Both the position numbers and the translations under genes were made by a program. From Burkholderia ubonensis (GTDB lineage Bacteria > Pseudomonadota > Gammaproteobacteria > Burkholderiales > Burkholderiaceae): a stretch of 64,000 nt of DNA. Position 1 is the first letter of the stretch, and each line of letters opens with the position of its first letter. The stretch lies in NCBI RefSeq assembly GCF_001718695.1, contig NZ_CP013422.1, positions 1,364,001 through 1,428,000 on the forward strand. Direction: 5' to 3'. The notes under the pieces are model-generated. The model was not told where the DNA came from. It ran no database searches and was given only the letters and a program-made list of their open reading frames with translations. Below are positions 48,642 through 57,702 of the stretch, piece by piece.

Positions 48642-49003
48642 CGCTTCGGCGGCACCGCGACCGGCGCGTCGGGCCGCTGCGGCGTCGCCGAGCGGCCCCA
48701 GTTCGAGCCGAAGCGGTTGCGTTCGGTCGACAGGTTGAACGTGCCGAGGCGGTTCGACGGCTGCTTCGACAGCCGTTCGGCATCGGTCTGCGGTGCGCCG
48801 CCCGGTTGCGCGTCGGACGCCGGCTTCAGTTGCCGGCTCAGGCAGTCATAGGACAGCGCGCGCTTGCCGTCGACCTCCGCATCGACGCACACCGGCTTCC
48901 CAGCCGAACCGGGCTCGGCAGCCGCGCCGCCGCCCTGCGCGTGCGCGCCCGCGGCCTGCAGCACGCATGCGATCGTCATCATTACCCCAAGTCGTCTGTT
49001 CAT
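48638..49003 (-). CDS. Small secreted protein of the cluster, unknown
   Basis: 121 residues: signal peptide MNRRLGVMMTIACVLQAAGA ending AHAQ, then KPVCVDAEVDGKRALSYDCL with two Cys, a probable disulfide, and a basic, Asn/Arg-rich end (GTFNLSTERNRFGSNWGRSA). No known family. Starts at ATG 49003 after GGAGAACGG; its stop overlaps the protease ATG, so the two are translated together and may interact. Confidence 0.7.
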   Translation of the reverse strand: MNRRLGVMMTIACVLQAAGAHAQGGGAAAEPGSAGKPVCVDAEVDGKRALSYDCLSRQLKPASDAQPGGAPQTDAERLSKQPSNRLGTFNLSTERNRFGSNWGRSATPQRPDAPVAVPPKR

Positions 49004-49046
49004 CCGTTCTCCGTGGATCATGACCGGTCCGTCAGCATTCGCGCGC

Positions 49047-50027
49047 TCATGCACGCACCGCGCACGCGGCCGGTTGCGCCAGAAAGCGCGCGAACGCCGC
49101 GCGCTCGGCCGCGCCGACCGCTGGCTCGCGCGCATCCGCGCATTGCACCCAGAGGTCGCGCATCCCGTCGATCGGCTGCCACGCGAGCACCTGTGCGCCG
49201 GTCGGATACGGCGTGACAACGGGCTCGCGATAGTCGACGCGAAAGAGCCGCGGCGCATCGCCGCCCGCGGTCCACAAATCGCCGACGTCACGCACGCTCG
49301 CGTCGAACCAGAAACGCACCCAGCGCGCCGTCGGGGCGAGCGCGGCAGCGCCGCGCGCGACGGCCGGTGGTGTGTCGGCAGACGGTGTATCCGCGGACGG
49401 CGCATCGGCACACCGCGCAACAGCAGATGACGTGACAGCGGACGGCGCATCGGCAAACCGCGCAACAGCACACGCCACATCACCAGCCGCTGTATCCGCC
49501 CGCACCGCATCCCCGCCCACCACCTCCGGCACGCGCATAAACCCCGCCAGCACGAGCAGCACGGCGGCCAGATCGTCGTCGCGCAACATTCGGTACGACC
49601 ACAGATCCGCGACGTCCGCGCACGCGATCACCGCGATGAAGCGCTCGATCGTCAGCGCGGGCCACACATGCCGCATCGATGCGTAATGACACGCCCACCG
49701 CGCGACGAACCGCTCGCGATGACGCGCCGCGACCTCCACATCGCTCGACCCGCGGATCGCGAGCTCATCCGGTTGATATTGCCGCGTCGTCAGCACGCAT
49801 TGCGCGGAGCAACGCGCGCTGCGGTGCCGCGCATAGCCGCCCGCGCCGGGCAGCGGCTCGAGCGCGCCGAAGCACAGCGGACAATGCGTCGGCCATTCGC
49901 CGCGGCGGCTCGGCCACGGCGTCGCCTTCGGCAGGCGCGGACGATCGGACGCGACGGCCGCTCGCCGCCGCTCCGGCGTGCGCGCATCGGGAGCCGCGAC
50001 CGGCGGCGTCGGACGGACAGTTGCCAT
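49047..50027 (-). CDS. Zinc-ribbon-like protein with a repeat-rich middle
   Basis: 326 residues without signal peptide. A Cys quartet at 49, 52, 73 and 77 (HCPLC ... RCSAQC) suggests a zinc ribbon. Residues 175-230 are low-complexity repeats of AVARxADAPSA and ADTPSA type, mirrored by degenerate DNA repeats around 49371-49490. The C-terminal region (WVRFWFDASVRDVGDLWTAG) is not recognised. It starts 6 bp after the PpiC gene. Cytoplasmic, function unknown. Confidence 0.6.
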   Translation of the reverse strand: MATVRPTPPVAAPDARTPERRRAAVASDRPRLPKATPWPSRRGEWPTHCPLCFGALEPLPGAGGYARHRSARCSAQCVLTTRQYQPDELAIRGSSDVEVAARHRERFVARWACHYASMRHVWPALTIERFIAVIACADVADLWSYRMLRDDDLAAVLLVLAGFMRVPEVVGGDAVRADTAAGDVACAVARFADAPSAVTSSAVARCADAPSADTPSADTPPAVARGAAALAPTARWVRFWFDASVRDVGDLWTAGGDAPRLFRVDYREPVVTPYPTGAQVLAWQPIDGMRDLWVQCADAREPAVGAAERAAFARFLAQPAACAVRA

Positions 50028-50033
50028 GGCGGC

Positions 50034-50924
50034 CTACCGGGCAGCGGCGAGCGCTTTCTTCAGCGCGTCTTCGTTGATCGGCGCGTTCGCGGCAAGGTTC
50101 GCGAGATACGTGCGCGCATTCTGCTGCGTGCGCTGCGCGCGCAGCATCGTGCGCAGCTGCTCCTTCACGTCGGCCAGCGGACGCGGCGCAGCCGCGCGCA
50201 CGTCGATCAGCTTCACGACATGAAAACCCGACGGCGTGCGAACCGGCGCGGACACCTGCCCGGGCTTCAGCGCGTCGGCCGCCTGCCGCACGGCCGGCAG
50301 CATCAGCGAATCCGGTACGAAACCGAGATCGCCGCCGTTCGCCGCGCTCGCGGCGTCCTGCGAATTCGCCCGCGCAAGCGCAGCGAAATCGCCGCCGCGA
50401 GCACGGTTCGCGAGATCGGCCGCCCGTTTGCGAGCGGCTTCGAGCGTCGCGGCGTCCGCGTTCGACGGCACCGCGATGTAGATCTGGGCGACGTGCAGCG
50501 CACGCGGCGTAGTGAGCGCCGCGCGGTTCTGCTCGTATGCGGACTGGATCTCGGCATCGGACGGATAGTCGGCAGGCGGCGCACTGACGGATGCGAGATA
50601 ACTGCGCGCGACGATGTCGCGCCGCGCCTGCTCGATCGCCGCCTGCACCTGCGCGTCCTTCTCCCAGCCTTTCGACTTCGCCTCGGCGAGCACCGCCTTC
50701 TGCGCGAGCGTCGCGCGCACGACCTGGTCGAGCGCCGCCGGGTCGGCAGCGAGCCGCTCGCGGCCTTCGGCGTTCACCGCCTTCAGCACGCCGGCGATAT
50801 CGGCCTGCGTGACCGACGCCTGCGCGACGCTCGCGATCACGTCGTCCTGCGCATGCGCGGCGAGCGGTGCGGCCAGCAGCAAGCCGGCCGTCACGAGCGC
50901 CCGCGTCTTCATCTTCGTCATCAT
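50034..50924 (-). CDS. PpiC/SurA-type peptidyl-prolyl isomerase
   Basis: 296 residues, signal peptide MMTKMKTRALVTAGLLLAAP cleaved after AHA. A helical SurA-N-like chaperone part (VIASVAQASVTQADIAGVLK) precedes a parvulin domain (ALHVAQIYIAV, GGDFAALARANSQDAASAANGGDLGFV, GFHVVKLIDVR). Folds exported proteins in the periplasm. Being encoded between the TonB-like genes and the zinc-ribbon gene, it is probably a dedicated chaperone for the porin, the TPS transporter or its passenger. Confidence 0.88.
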   Translation of the reverse strand: MMTKMKTRALVTAGLLLAAPLAAHAQDDVIASVAQASVTQADIAGVLKAVNAEGRERLAADPAALDQVVRATLAQKAVLAEAKSKGWEKDAQVQAAIEQARRDIVARSYLASVSAPPADYPSDAEIQSAYEQNRAALTTPRALHVAQIYIAVPSNADAATLEAARKRAADLANRARGGDFAALARANSQDAASAANGGDLGFVPDSLMLPAVRQAADALKPGQVSAPVRTPSGFHVVKLIDVRAAAPRPLADVKEQLRTMLRAQRTQQNARTYLANLAANAPINEDALKKALAAAR

Positions 50925-51011
50925 CGTTGCACCGCCCTCTCGGTTGCTGTTCAAGTGCGCACGCCGCCGGTCGCACGACATGCGCGTCGCCACGTTCATC
51001 GCCGCATCGCC

Positions 51012-51452
51012 CTAGCGCACGCTCGACAGCGTCATGCGCAACACGATCGGCTGCGTCATGCCCCGCGGCGGCGCACTGCCGACCGCGCGGCCCACGAGCG
51101 CGTCGCGCAGCGCGGCATCGACCGCAGGATCGCCGGCCGGCACGCTATCGACGCGCGTCACGTGCCCGCGCCCGTCGAGCCACGCACGTATCGGCAGCAC
51201 CGGCCGGTCGTCGCCGGTATCGGCGAGCCGATCGGCCCAGCGCCCGACATCCGCGCGCACCCGGCACGCGACGGCATCGTCGCCGTCGAGCACCGCCTGC
51301 AGGCGCCGCGACACGCACTCCGCATACGCGACCCAGACGGCCGGCGCCGCGTCGCTCGCCACCGCGCTCGCAGCGGGCAGCGCATGCGGCGGCAGCAGCG
51401 CACGCAGCGCGGCACCGATCCGACGTCCCACGCGTGCGCTCGCGGCGATCAT
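51012..51452 (-). CDS. TonB-C-terminal-like protein (paralogue 2)
   Basis: 146 residues. Starts MIAASARVGRRIGAALRALL, without a clean signal peptide, then a TonB-C-like domain: PIRAWLDGRGHVTRVDSVPA, DPAVDAALRDALVGRAVGSA, PIVLRMTLSSVR. Same layout as 46471-46935 and as the last 90 residues of the tonB at 54696. Its ATG overlaps the YbjN stop (ATGA). The N-terminus may be a weak membrane anchor. Second extra TonB-C domain of the cluster. Confidence 0.68.
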   Translation of the reverse strand: MIAASARVGRRIGAALRALLPPHALPAASAVASDAAPAVWVAYAECVSRRLQAVLDGDDAVACRVRADVGRWADRLADTGDDRPVLPIRAWLDGRGHVTRVDSVPAGDPAVDAALRDALVGRAVGSAPPRGMTQPIVLRMTLSSVR

Positions 51453-52024
51453 GACGGCACCGCGGCCCCGGACGACGCCGTCACGGCAGCCGGCGCATCC
51501 GGACGGTCGGCGTCGGCCGCACGGGCCGCCGCTTCCTGCTCGGCGAGCGTCGGACGGTCGCGCAGATGCAGCAGGAATTCCTGGATCAGCCGGTCCCACA
51601 GCTCGACCGTCGAGCGCAGATGGCGCTCGGACACGCCGCCCGCGACCACCACGTCCATCTCGAGCGCGAGAAACGCGCCGTGGCTCGCGAGACGCGCGAA
51701 GCGCTTGGTCCGGTTCCAGTTCGCCACCAGTTCGGCCGGCAACTCGCCTTGCACCTGCAACACGCAGGACAGCGTGTAGTCGAGGTAGACGATCCGCGCG
51801 GCGTCGATGGCCGGCGGCACGCCTACGGCCGGATTGCCGAAGCGCACCGCGAAGCCGACGCCCTGGCTCGCGCTCATCAGCTGCATCGCACCGTTCTGTT
51901 CGGCCACCGTCACGCGATAGCCCGCGCGTCGCAGGATCTCGGCGAGCCGCTCGGCGCTGACGGCTTCGATCGGCGCATCGTGTGCCGCGCGTTCGTCGGC
52001 GGTGTTGGTTTGCTCATGTTCCAT
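51449..52024 (-). CDS. YbjN-domain protein
   Basis: 191 residues. Core IEAVSAERLAEILRRAGYRV, MQLMSASQGVGFAVRFGNPA, VYLDYTLSCVLQVQGELPAE and LVANWNRTKRFARLASHGAF match the YbjN (PF10722) family, thought to be type-III-chaperone-like or regulatory. ATG 52024 chosen over 52084 because the family motif starts soon after. No export signal, so a cytoplasmic chaperone or regulator for the exported products of the cluster is plausible. Confidence 0.72.
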   Translation of the reverse strand: MEHEQTNTADERAAHDAPIEAVSAERLAEILRRAGYRVTVAEQNGAMQLMSASQGVGFAVRFGNPAVGVPPAIDAARIVYLDYTLSCVLQVQGELPAELVANWNRTKRFARLASHGAFLALEMDVVVAGGVSERHLRSTVELWDRLIQEFLLHLRDRPTLAEQEAAARAADADRPDAPAAVTASSGAAVPS

Positions 52025-52080
52025 GTCTGTGTTCCCGGTATTCAACGAATCGATCGGTTCGGGCCGGCGCCGGCTCGCGG

Positions 52081-52776
52081 TCACTGCCCGCTCGCACTTG
52101 CACCGGCGCTCGCGGCCGATGCGGCGGCCGCCGACGCGGGTGCCGCAGCCGGCGCGCGTGCGGCCGCGTCGTACTTGCCCGCATACAGCGCATCGCCGTA
52201 GCGTTGCGCGAGCTCGTCGTACTTGACGCGCGCCGACTGCGCGAACGGCTGGCGCGACGCGAAGAACGTGCCGATGCCGACATGCTCGTACGCGTCGAGG
52301 ATCTCGTGGCCGACGCGATACAGCGCCGCATTGTGGGCCTCGCAGGTTTTCAGTTGCGTGTCACGCGCGGCGAGATCCTGCTGCGCCTGCACATGCTGCG
52401 CATCGCGCGTACGCGACACGGCGAGCAAATCGTCGTACGACGCCTTGTACTTCGCGAGCGAGCGCGCATCCTGCTCGCGCGCCGCCCGTTCGGCCGCCAG
52501 CGCGCGCTTCGCGGCCGCTTCGGCGCCCGTGTCGCCGCGTGCGGCCGCGAGCTGGGCCTGCGCAGCCTTCAACTGGGCGAGCGCGTCGTCGCGCTGCTTC
52601 TCAGCGGCCGCCTTGTCGGCCTGCAACTGCGCCTGGTTGTCCTGCAGCTGGCGCAACTCCTGCACGGTCGAGCGCAGCTGGCTGCGCAGCTTGTCGTCGA
52701 TGCTCTGCGCATGCGCCGCGCCGGCCGCCAGCAGCAGCAGCACGCCCGCGAGCATCGTGCGATAGGTCGTGTTCAT
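52081..52776 (-). CDS. Periplasmic coiled-coil protein
   Basis: 231 residues. Signal peptide MNTTYRTMLAGVLLLLAAGA cleaved after AHA. Residues 25-150 are a long heptad coiled coil (LRSTVQELRQLQDNQAQLQA, DALAQLKAAQAQLAAARG), then a conserved HNAALYRVGHEILDAYEHVG segment and an Ala/Ser-rich tail. YbgF-like by shape only. It starts 12 bp after the porin, so it may trimerise and bridge porin and TonB/ExbB parts. Confidence 0.72.
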   Translation of the reverse strand: MNTTYRTMLAGVLLLLAAGAAHAQSIDDKLRSQLRSTVQELRQLQDNQAQLQADKAAAEKQRDDALAQLKAAQAQLAAARGDTGAEAAAKRALAAERAAREQDARSLAKYKASYDDLLAVSRTRDAQHVQAQQDLAARDTQLKTCEAHNAALYRVGHEILDAYEHVGIGTFFASRQPFAQSARVKYDELAQRYGDALYAGKYDAAARAPAAAPASAAAASAASAGASASGQ

Positions 52777-52788
52777 GCGCGGCTCCGG

Positions 52789-54603
52789 TCAGAAACGAGC
52801 GTTGAGCTCGAGCTGCAGCACGTCGATCGACACCGGCGGCCCGTACACTTCCTTCGAGCTCAGGTAGCGGGCCGACACCCACGTATCGCGCGCGACCGCA
52901 TAGGCCGCGCCGATCACGTAGCCGCGCGCGTTGGTGCCGCCGAGATGGAAGTCGGAATCGTTGAATGCGTCGAGCACCGCGTCCGGCTGCAGGTACTTGT
53001 ATGCGATCGAGAAATTCCACTGGCCCTTCTCGCGCAGCTCCGGCTCGCCGATCGTCGCCTTCGCGAGGAAGCCGTTCGGGCCGCTGCGATAGTCGGCGCG
53101 CGTCGCGTTCACCGACGTCGACTCGTAGTTGTTGACCGGCAGCGACGCCGCCGCGAACGCCTTGTTGTCGTTGTACGCGAGGTTGCGCACGTATTCGCCG
53201 TCCAGGCGCAGCTTGATGCGATCGGCGACGACCGTATCCCACTGCGCCTTCAGGTCGAGCAGCCGGTAGTTGTACGCGAGACCGAACAGCTGCGGCTGCG
53301 GCGTCATCCCCGGTGCGAGGTTCGGGTTCTGCACGATGTTGCGCAGCGCCATCAGCGTGTTGCCGCCCTGCATGAACACGGGCGCCTCGTTGTCGGTGCT
53401 GCAGCTGGTCGCGCCGAGATACAGCGCGCACGGCGACGACAGCGTGCCGCGCATGTTCTGGAAGTCGTAGTACGCAACCGCGCCCCTCAGCCGGTTCCGC
53501 GCGTCGATCTTCCAGTCCGCGCCGAACTGCGCGCCGAACATCCACTTGGTATCGCTGCCGGCCTTGTCGGTGCTGTTGGACGGGAAGTTCTCGCCCGTGT
53601 ACTGGATCGGGAACACGCCGAGCGTGCCGAACAGCGTGACGTCCGGATTCCACGGCAGCGCATGCTGCAGGTTCGCGGCGAAGCCGTCCATCATCAGGTC
53701 GTCGGAGAACACCAGGTCCGACTTGAAGAACGGGTTGTCGAAACGGCCGGCCGTCAGGTTCAGCCACGGCGCAGGCCGGTACGCGAAGAACGCCTTGTTC
53801 AGCCAGATGCTCTTCTTGCCCCAGCCGCCGCCGGCCGTCCCCGTCGTGGACACCGGGCCGTTGTCGTTGCCGCTCGCGAGCTGCAGGCCGGCGATCATCT
53901 CGTCGGACAGCGTCGCGGTCACGCCGAGCCGCGCACGGTAGCGCAGCAGGTTGTTGCGGTTTTGCGTGGTGTTCTGCGTCGGCAGCTGCGTGGTGTTGGT
54001 GTTCGAGTTGATGTCGAAGCCGCCGCCCTGGTTGATCGCCGCGAAGTTCGTCACGTTGTTCGCGTTGCGGCTGCCGTAGAAGTGGTATTCGTCGCGCACG
54101 CGCATGTCGCCGTCGAGCTTGATGCGCGACACCCAGTCGGGGAACGTGTTCGGCTGCGCCCAGTTCTCGGCCTTCGCCTGCGCGATCACCTCCTGCTTCA
54201 CCTGGTCGCGGATCTGGTCGCGCACGAGCTGCGGCACGTACGGCACCGCGACGTCGCCCGGCTGCGTCGGCGGGTTCACGACACCCGCAGCGGCCGCGAC
54301 CGGCACGCCGGCGCCGCGCGCGGCGCGCGCCTGCACGGCCTCGCTGCGCGCCTCGCTGATCAGCTCGTTCGCGTTCTGCTGCGTGAGCACGCCGCGCTTG
54401 ACGAGCAGGTTGATCAGGTTGATCACCACGCTCTCGGTCGGCGCGGCCTTGCCCGCCGCGGCTTGCGTGGCCAGCGATTGCGCGTGCGCGGTCGACGCGC
54501 AGGCCAGCCCGAGCGTGAGCACCGCCGCGCCGACGCGCGACAGGCGCGCGGGCAGCGCCCCGCTGCGGGGCGCCGCGCCCGGTCCATTCATCTTGTGACT
54601 CAT
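52789..54603 (-). CDS. Large putative outer-membrane porin
   Basis: 604 residues with a signal peptide (cleaved after AHA near residue 42). A helical periplasmic segment (NLLVKRGVLTQQNANELISE) precedes a beta-barrel of alternating strands typical of the PF16930-type porin family (IKLDGDMRVRDEYHF, RYRARLGVTATLSDEM, AFFAYRPAPWLNLTAGRFDN) ending in LNARF, a C-terminal Phe as expected for Bam-inserted barrels. ATG 54603 follows GGAG. It sits between tonB and the coiled-coil gene. Could be the energised receptor or channel of the system, though no TonB box or plug domain is evident. Confidence 0.85.
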   Translation of the reverse strand: MSHKMNGPGAAPRSGALPARLSRVGAAVLTLGLACASTAHAQSLATQAAAGKAAPTESVVINLINLLVKRGVLTQQNANELISEARSEAVQARAARGAGVPVAAAAGVVNPPTQPGDVAVPYVPQLVRDQIRDQVKQEVIAQAKAENWAQPNTFPDWVSRIKLDGDMRVRDEYHFYGSRNANNVTNFAAINQGGGFDINSNTNTTQLPTQNTTQNRNNLLRYRARLGVTATLSDEMIAGLQLASGNDNGPVSTTGTAGGGWGKKSIWLNKAFFAYRPAPWLNLTAGRFDNPFFKSDLVFSDDLMMDGFAANLQHALPWNPDVTLFGTLGVFPIQYTGENFPSNSTDKAGSDTKWMFGAQFGADWKIDARNRLRGAVAYYDFQNMRGTLSSPCALYLGATSCSTDNEAPVFMQGGNTLMALRNIVQNPNLAPGMTPQPQLFGLAYNYRLLDLKAQWDTVVADRIKLRLDGEYVRNLAYNDNKAFAAASLPVNNYESTSVNATRADYRSGPNGFLAKATIGEPELREKGQWNFSIAYKYLQPDAVLDAFNDSDFHLGGTNARGYVIGAAYAVARDTWVSARYLSSKEVYGPPVSIDVLQLELNARF

Positions 54604-54695
54604 CGAAGCACTCCGAACAATTTCCGTTTCTTGTGCGGCAGCATCCGTGCGACGGAGCTGCCCCTTGGATTGATTCGCCATTCGCGCGCGGTGCG

Positions 54696-55394
54696 TCATG
54701 CGGGCTTGCGCCCCTGCAGCCGCACCAGCACCGGATACGCGGTCGCGGGCGGCGGCGCTTCGTCGACCCGGCCGAGCGACTCGACCGCCGCGAGCACCGC
54801 CGCGTCGATCTTCGCGTCGCCGGTCGACTGCGCGATCGTCACCTTCGTGATGCGCCCGGACGCGTCCATCCACAGGTTCAGGCTACCCGCGAAGCGCGCG
54901 CCGCCGGCTTCCTGCACGCCCTTGTCCTGCTCGATCGCGCGCTGCAGCACGTACACCATGTACTGCGCGTAGCTCGCATTGCCGAACTTGCCGCCGCCGC
55001 CGCTGCCGACCATCCCCGAACCGTCGCCCGCGCCGATGTTGAAGCTGTCGGTGCCGGCCTGCGCGGGCGCGTTCATCGTCATCTGCTTCGGCTGGTCGTC
55101 CGACGGCTTCGGCGCTTCGGACGGCTTCGGCGCGATCGTCGGCCGCTCGACCGGCGTCTTGACCTCGTCCTTCACCTTCTCGGGCGGCGGCTTCTTCGGC
55201 GGCGGCGGTGGCGGCGGCGGCAGCGGGATCACCGTCGTCACCTGCGGCGCGCTCGCGCGCTTCACGCCGGCCGTATCGCCCGCGAAATGCCAGATCAGCG
55301 CGGCGAGCGCGGCCAGCGCGAGCGCGATCGCGACCGGCTTCACGTAGCGGCCGGGGCCCTTGTGCGGCGGGCCGCCGTTGTAGGTCATTTCCAT
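54696..55394 (-). CDS. tonB: TonB energy transducer of the cluster
   Basis: 232 residues: cytoplasmic head, one membrane helix (PVAIALALAALAALIWHF), Pro/Lys-rich spacer (PLPPPPPPPPKKPPPEK), Gly-rich linker and a C-terminal TonB domain (LNLWMDASGRITKVTIAQST, PVLVRLQGRKP). It carries ExbB/ExbD energy across the periplasm. Lies 4 bp after exbD; a dedicated TonB rather than the general iron-uptake one. Confidence 0.92.
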   Translation of the reverse strand: MEMTYNGGPPHKGPGRYVKPVAIALALAALAALIWHFAGDTAGVKRASAPQVTTVIPLPPPPPPPPKKPPPEKVKDEVKTPVERPTIAPKPSEAPKPSDDQPKQMTMNAPAQAGTDSFNIGAGDGSGMVGSGGGGKFGNASYAQYMVYVLQRAIEQDKGVQEAGGARFAGSLNLWMDASGRITKVTIAQSTGDAKIDAAVLAAVESLGRVDEAPPPATAYPVLVRLQGRKPA

Positions 55395-55398
55395 CGCG

Positions 55399-55809
55399 TC
55401 AGCCGCCCTGCTTCGCCTTGCCCGTCACGAGGCCGACCTGCGACAGGTCGAGGCGGCGCAGCAGGTCGAGCACGTCCATCACCTTCTGGTATTGCACGGC
55501 GGCATCGCCCTTGAGCACGATCGGGAATTCCGGGTTGGTCGCCTTCTCGGTGCGCAGCCGGCTCTCTAGCTCGTCCATCGTCACCGGATACGCGTCGAGA
55601 AAGATCTGCCCGGAATCGGCCACGGTGATCGCCTTCGTCTTGGGCTTCGCGAGGCTCGCGGACGAGCTCGCCTTCGGCAGATCGACCTTGATGCCCTGCA
55701 CCGACGCGGTGGTCATGATGATGAAGATGATCAGCAGCACGTACGCGAGGTCCAGCATCGGCGTGATGTTGATGTCGTCGTACGGCTTGTCGTCGTCCTG
55801 AACCTGCAT
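55399..55809 (-). CDS. exbD: ExbD biopolymer-transport protein
   Basis: 136 residues. One membrane helix with the essential Asp (NITPMLDLAYVLLIIFIIMT), then a periplasmic domain (VVDLPKASSS-type start, IVLKGDAAVQYQKVMDVLDL, RLDLSQVGLVTG). Partner of the ExbB-type channel in proton-driven energising of TonB. Begins 19 bp after the exbB fusion gene. Confidence 0.95.
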   Translation of the reverse strand: MQVQDDDKPYDDINITPMLDLAYVLLIIFIIMTTASVQGIKVDLPKASSSASLAKPKTKAITVADSGQIFLDAYPVTMDELESRLRTEKATNPEFPIVLKGDAAVQYQKVMDVLDLLRRLDLSQVGLVTGKAKQGG

Positions 55810-55828
55810 GGTGGTCTCCTGCGTGCGT

Positions 55829-57634
55829 TCAGTCGGCCAGCACCGCGTGATCCGGCGTGCGGTGCGCTTCGGCGAGGCGCGTGACGAACTCGTCGACGAA
55901 CACCTGCATGTTGGCGGTCACGTTCTTGTTGCGGATCAGCAGGTAGTTGTAGCCGAACAGCGCGGGAATCGCGACGAACAGCCCGGTGACCGTCGCGAGC
56001 AGCGCGGCCGCGATACCCGGCGCGATCGCGTTCACGTTCACGTCGCCGGCCGCGGCGATCGCGGCGAACGTGATCATCACGCCGACCACCGTGCCGAGCA
56101 GGCCGAGGAACGGGCCGCCGGAGATCGCGATGGTCAGCAGCACCATCGACTTCGACAGCCGCTGGTTCTCGCGCACGAGCGTCGCGTCCATCGACGCGCG
56201 AATCGCCTCGATCGATTCGCTGGTGATCACCGTGCGGCCGTTGCCGTCCACGCGGCTGTGGATCTCGTGCACACCGGCCTTGTAGAGGCGGTACAGCGAC
56301 GACTGGTACAGCCGGCGCCCGTCGGCGCTCGCCTCGTCGACGTGCGCGAGGCCCACCAGATGACGGCCGGCCACTTCGCGAAAGCGCTGCACGAAGTACT
56401 GGTTCGCCTTGTCGACGGTGCCGACGTAGCGCGCCTTGGTCCACATCACGACCCACGACACGAGCGCCATGCCGAGCAGGATCGTGATCACGACCCAGGC
56501 GTCCACCGTCACCGACTGCACGATCACGCCGAAGTAGCCGAAGCCGAAGCCCGACTGCTTCTCGTCCGCGCCGTAGGCGACGAGCTTCGATTCCGAGCCC
56601 TGCGCGAGCGCATCGAGCGCGAGCGCGGCCGGCGTGCGCGCGATCTTCGACAGCCGCAGCTCGTCGAGTGCACCGTTGTACGCGGCAAAGCCGGCCGGCG
56701 CGCCGGCCGCGTCCGCACCGACCGTCGCTGCGCCGTTCAGCGCCGGCAGCACCGCCGCGACCTGCGCGGCCTGCTTGCCGTTCACGTAGACGGTGAGGTT
56801 CTTGCCGTCGGCGGTCACCGCGAGATAGGCCCACTGGTTCGCGGCGAGCGGCGCCGCAGTCGGCGTGCGCACCGGCGCCGCGCTGCCGGCCGCGCCGTCG
56901 ACCTGCGCGAACGGCACGCCGTTGTCGAGGCCGATCAGCAACGCGTTCGCGCCGTCGCGGCGGCCGTACAGCAGCGTGTTCGGCGCGAGCGCGGCCGGCT
57001 TGACCCACGCGCTGAACGTGAAGCTGCCGCCGGCCGGCACGTTCAGCGACGGGCTCGCGGGCAGCGTCAGCGATGCATTGCCGTCGAAGCGCGCGCCCTT
57101 GCCGACGATGCCGTCCTCGATCGCGCGCGACGTCGCGTTCTGCGCGTTGTTCGCGTACGCGGTCGCGTCCTTCGGCGGCGTGCCCGGCGCGCCGTTGAAG
57201 TGGTACACGAGCGTGTAGTCGGCGTCGAACGTGTCGGCCGGCTTGCCGCCGTCCGGCGCCTTCTTGTTGCCGTAGTACATCCAGATCGATTCCGCCGCGC
57301 CCGCCGGCATCTTCGGCACGTCGACCCAGATCAGCGCGACGCCGAGCACCGGGTCGTACTGTTCGACGTGGTAGTTCAGCGGGGTCTTGTCGTCGGCCGC
57401 GACGAAGCGGATGTCCGCGCCGTTGTCGGCCAGCCCGTCGAACTGGAAGTTGCCCGAATGCAGGCGAATCAGCAGCGGCACGCGGCCGGCCGACTCGGCG
57501 AGGTTCGCGCCTTTCGGGCTCGCGTCGATGGTGATCGCCTTCCGGTACGACCAGTCGTTCTGCCACCATGCGTTGGCAATGCCGGGCAGCACGCCGAGCA
57601 TCGCCGCCAACAGGAAAAACAAGACTCGCTTCAC
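55829..57634 (-). CDS. DUF2341-LamG-ExbB fusion proton channel
   Basis: 601 residues from GTG 57634 (GGGAG upstream). Signal peptide (MKRVLFFLLAAMLGVLPGIA), then a DUF2341 domain (about 25-150; WWQNDWSYRKAITIDAS), a LamG/concanavalin-like jelly roll (about 155-345; GGSFTFSAWVKPAALAPNTL, LDELRLSKIARTPAAL), a membrane helix near 375 and a full MotA/TolQ/ExbB channel domain (about 390-600; SMVLLTIAISGGPFLGLLGT, GIAAALLATVTGLFVAIPAL). The channel thus carries a 340-residue periplasmic sugar- or protein-binding head. Such fusions are known near TPS loci but uncharacterised. Confidence 0.9.
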   Translation of the reverse strand: MKRVLFFLLAAMLGVLPGIANAWWQNDWSYRKAITIDASPKGANLAESAGRVPLLIRLHSGNFQFDGLADNGADIRFVAADDKTPLNYHVEQYDPVLGVALIWVDVPKMPAGAAESIWMYYGNKKAPDGGKPADTFDADYTLVYHFNGAPGTPPKDATAYANNAQNATSRAIEDGIVGKGARFDGNASLTLPASPSLNVPAGGSFTFSAWVKPAALAPNTLLYGRRDGANALLIGLDNGVPFAQVDGAAGSAAPVRTPTAAPLAANQWAYLAVTADGKNLTVYVNGKQAAQVAAVLPALNGAATVGADAAGAPAGFAAYNGALDELRLSKIARTPAALALDALAQGSESKLVAYGADEKQSGFGFGYFGVIVQSVTVDAWVVITILLGMALVSWVVMWTKARYVGTVDKANQYFVQRFREVAGRHLVGLAHVDEASADGRRLYQSSLYRLYKAGVHEIHSRVDGNGRTVITSESIEAIRASMDATLVRENQRLSKSMVLLTIAISGGPFLGLLGTVVGVMITFAAIAAAGDVNVNAIAPGIAAALLATVTGLFVAIPALFGYNYLLIRNKNVTANMQVFVDEFVTRLAEAHRTPDHAVLAD

Positions 57635-57702
57635 GATCCACTCCCCGAATGTGCGGGCGCCGCGCTCGCCGCAGCGCCCCGGCACGGTCAAAAAAAAATC
57701 CG

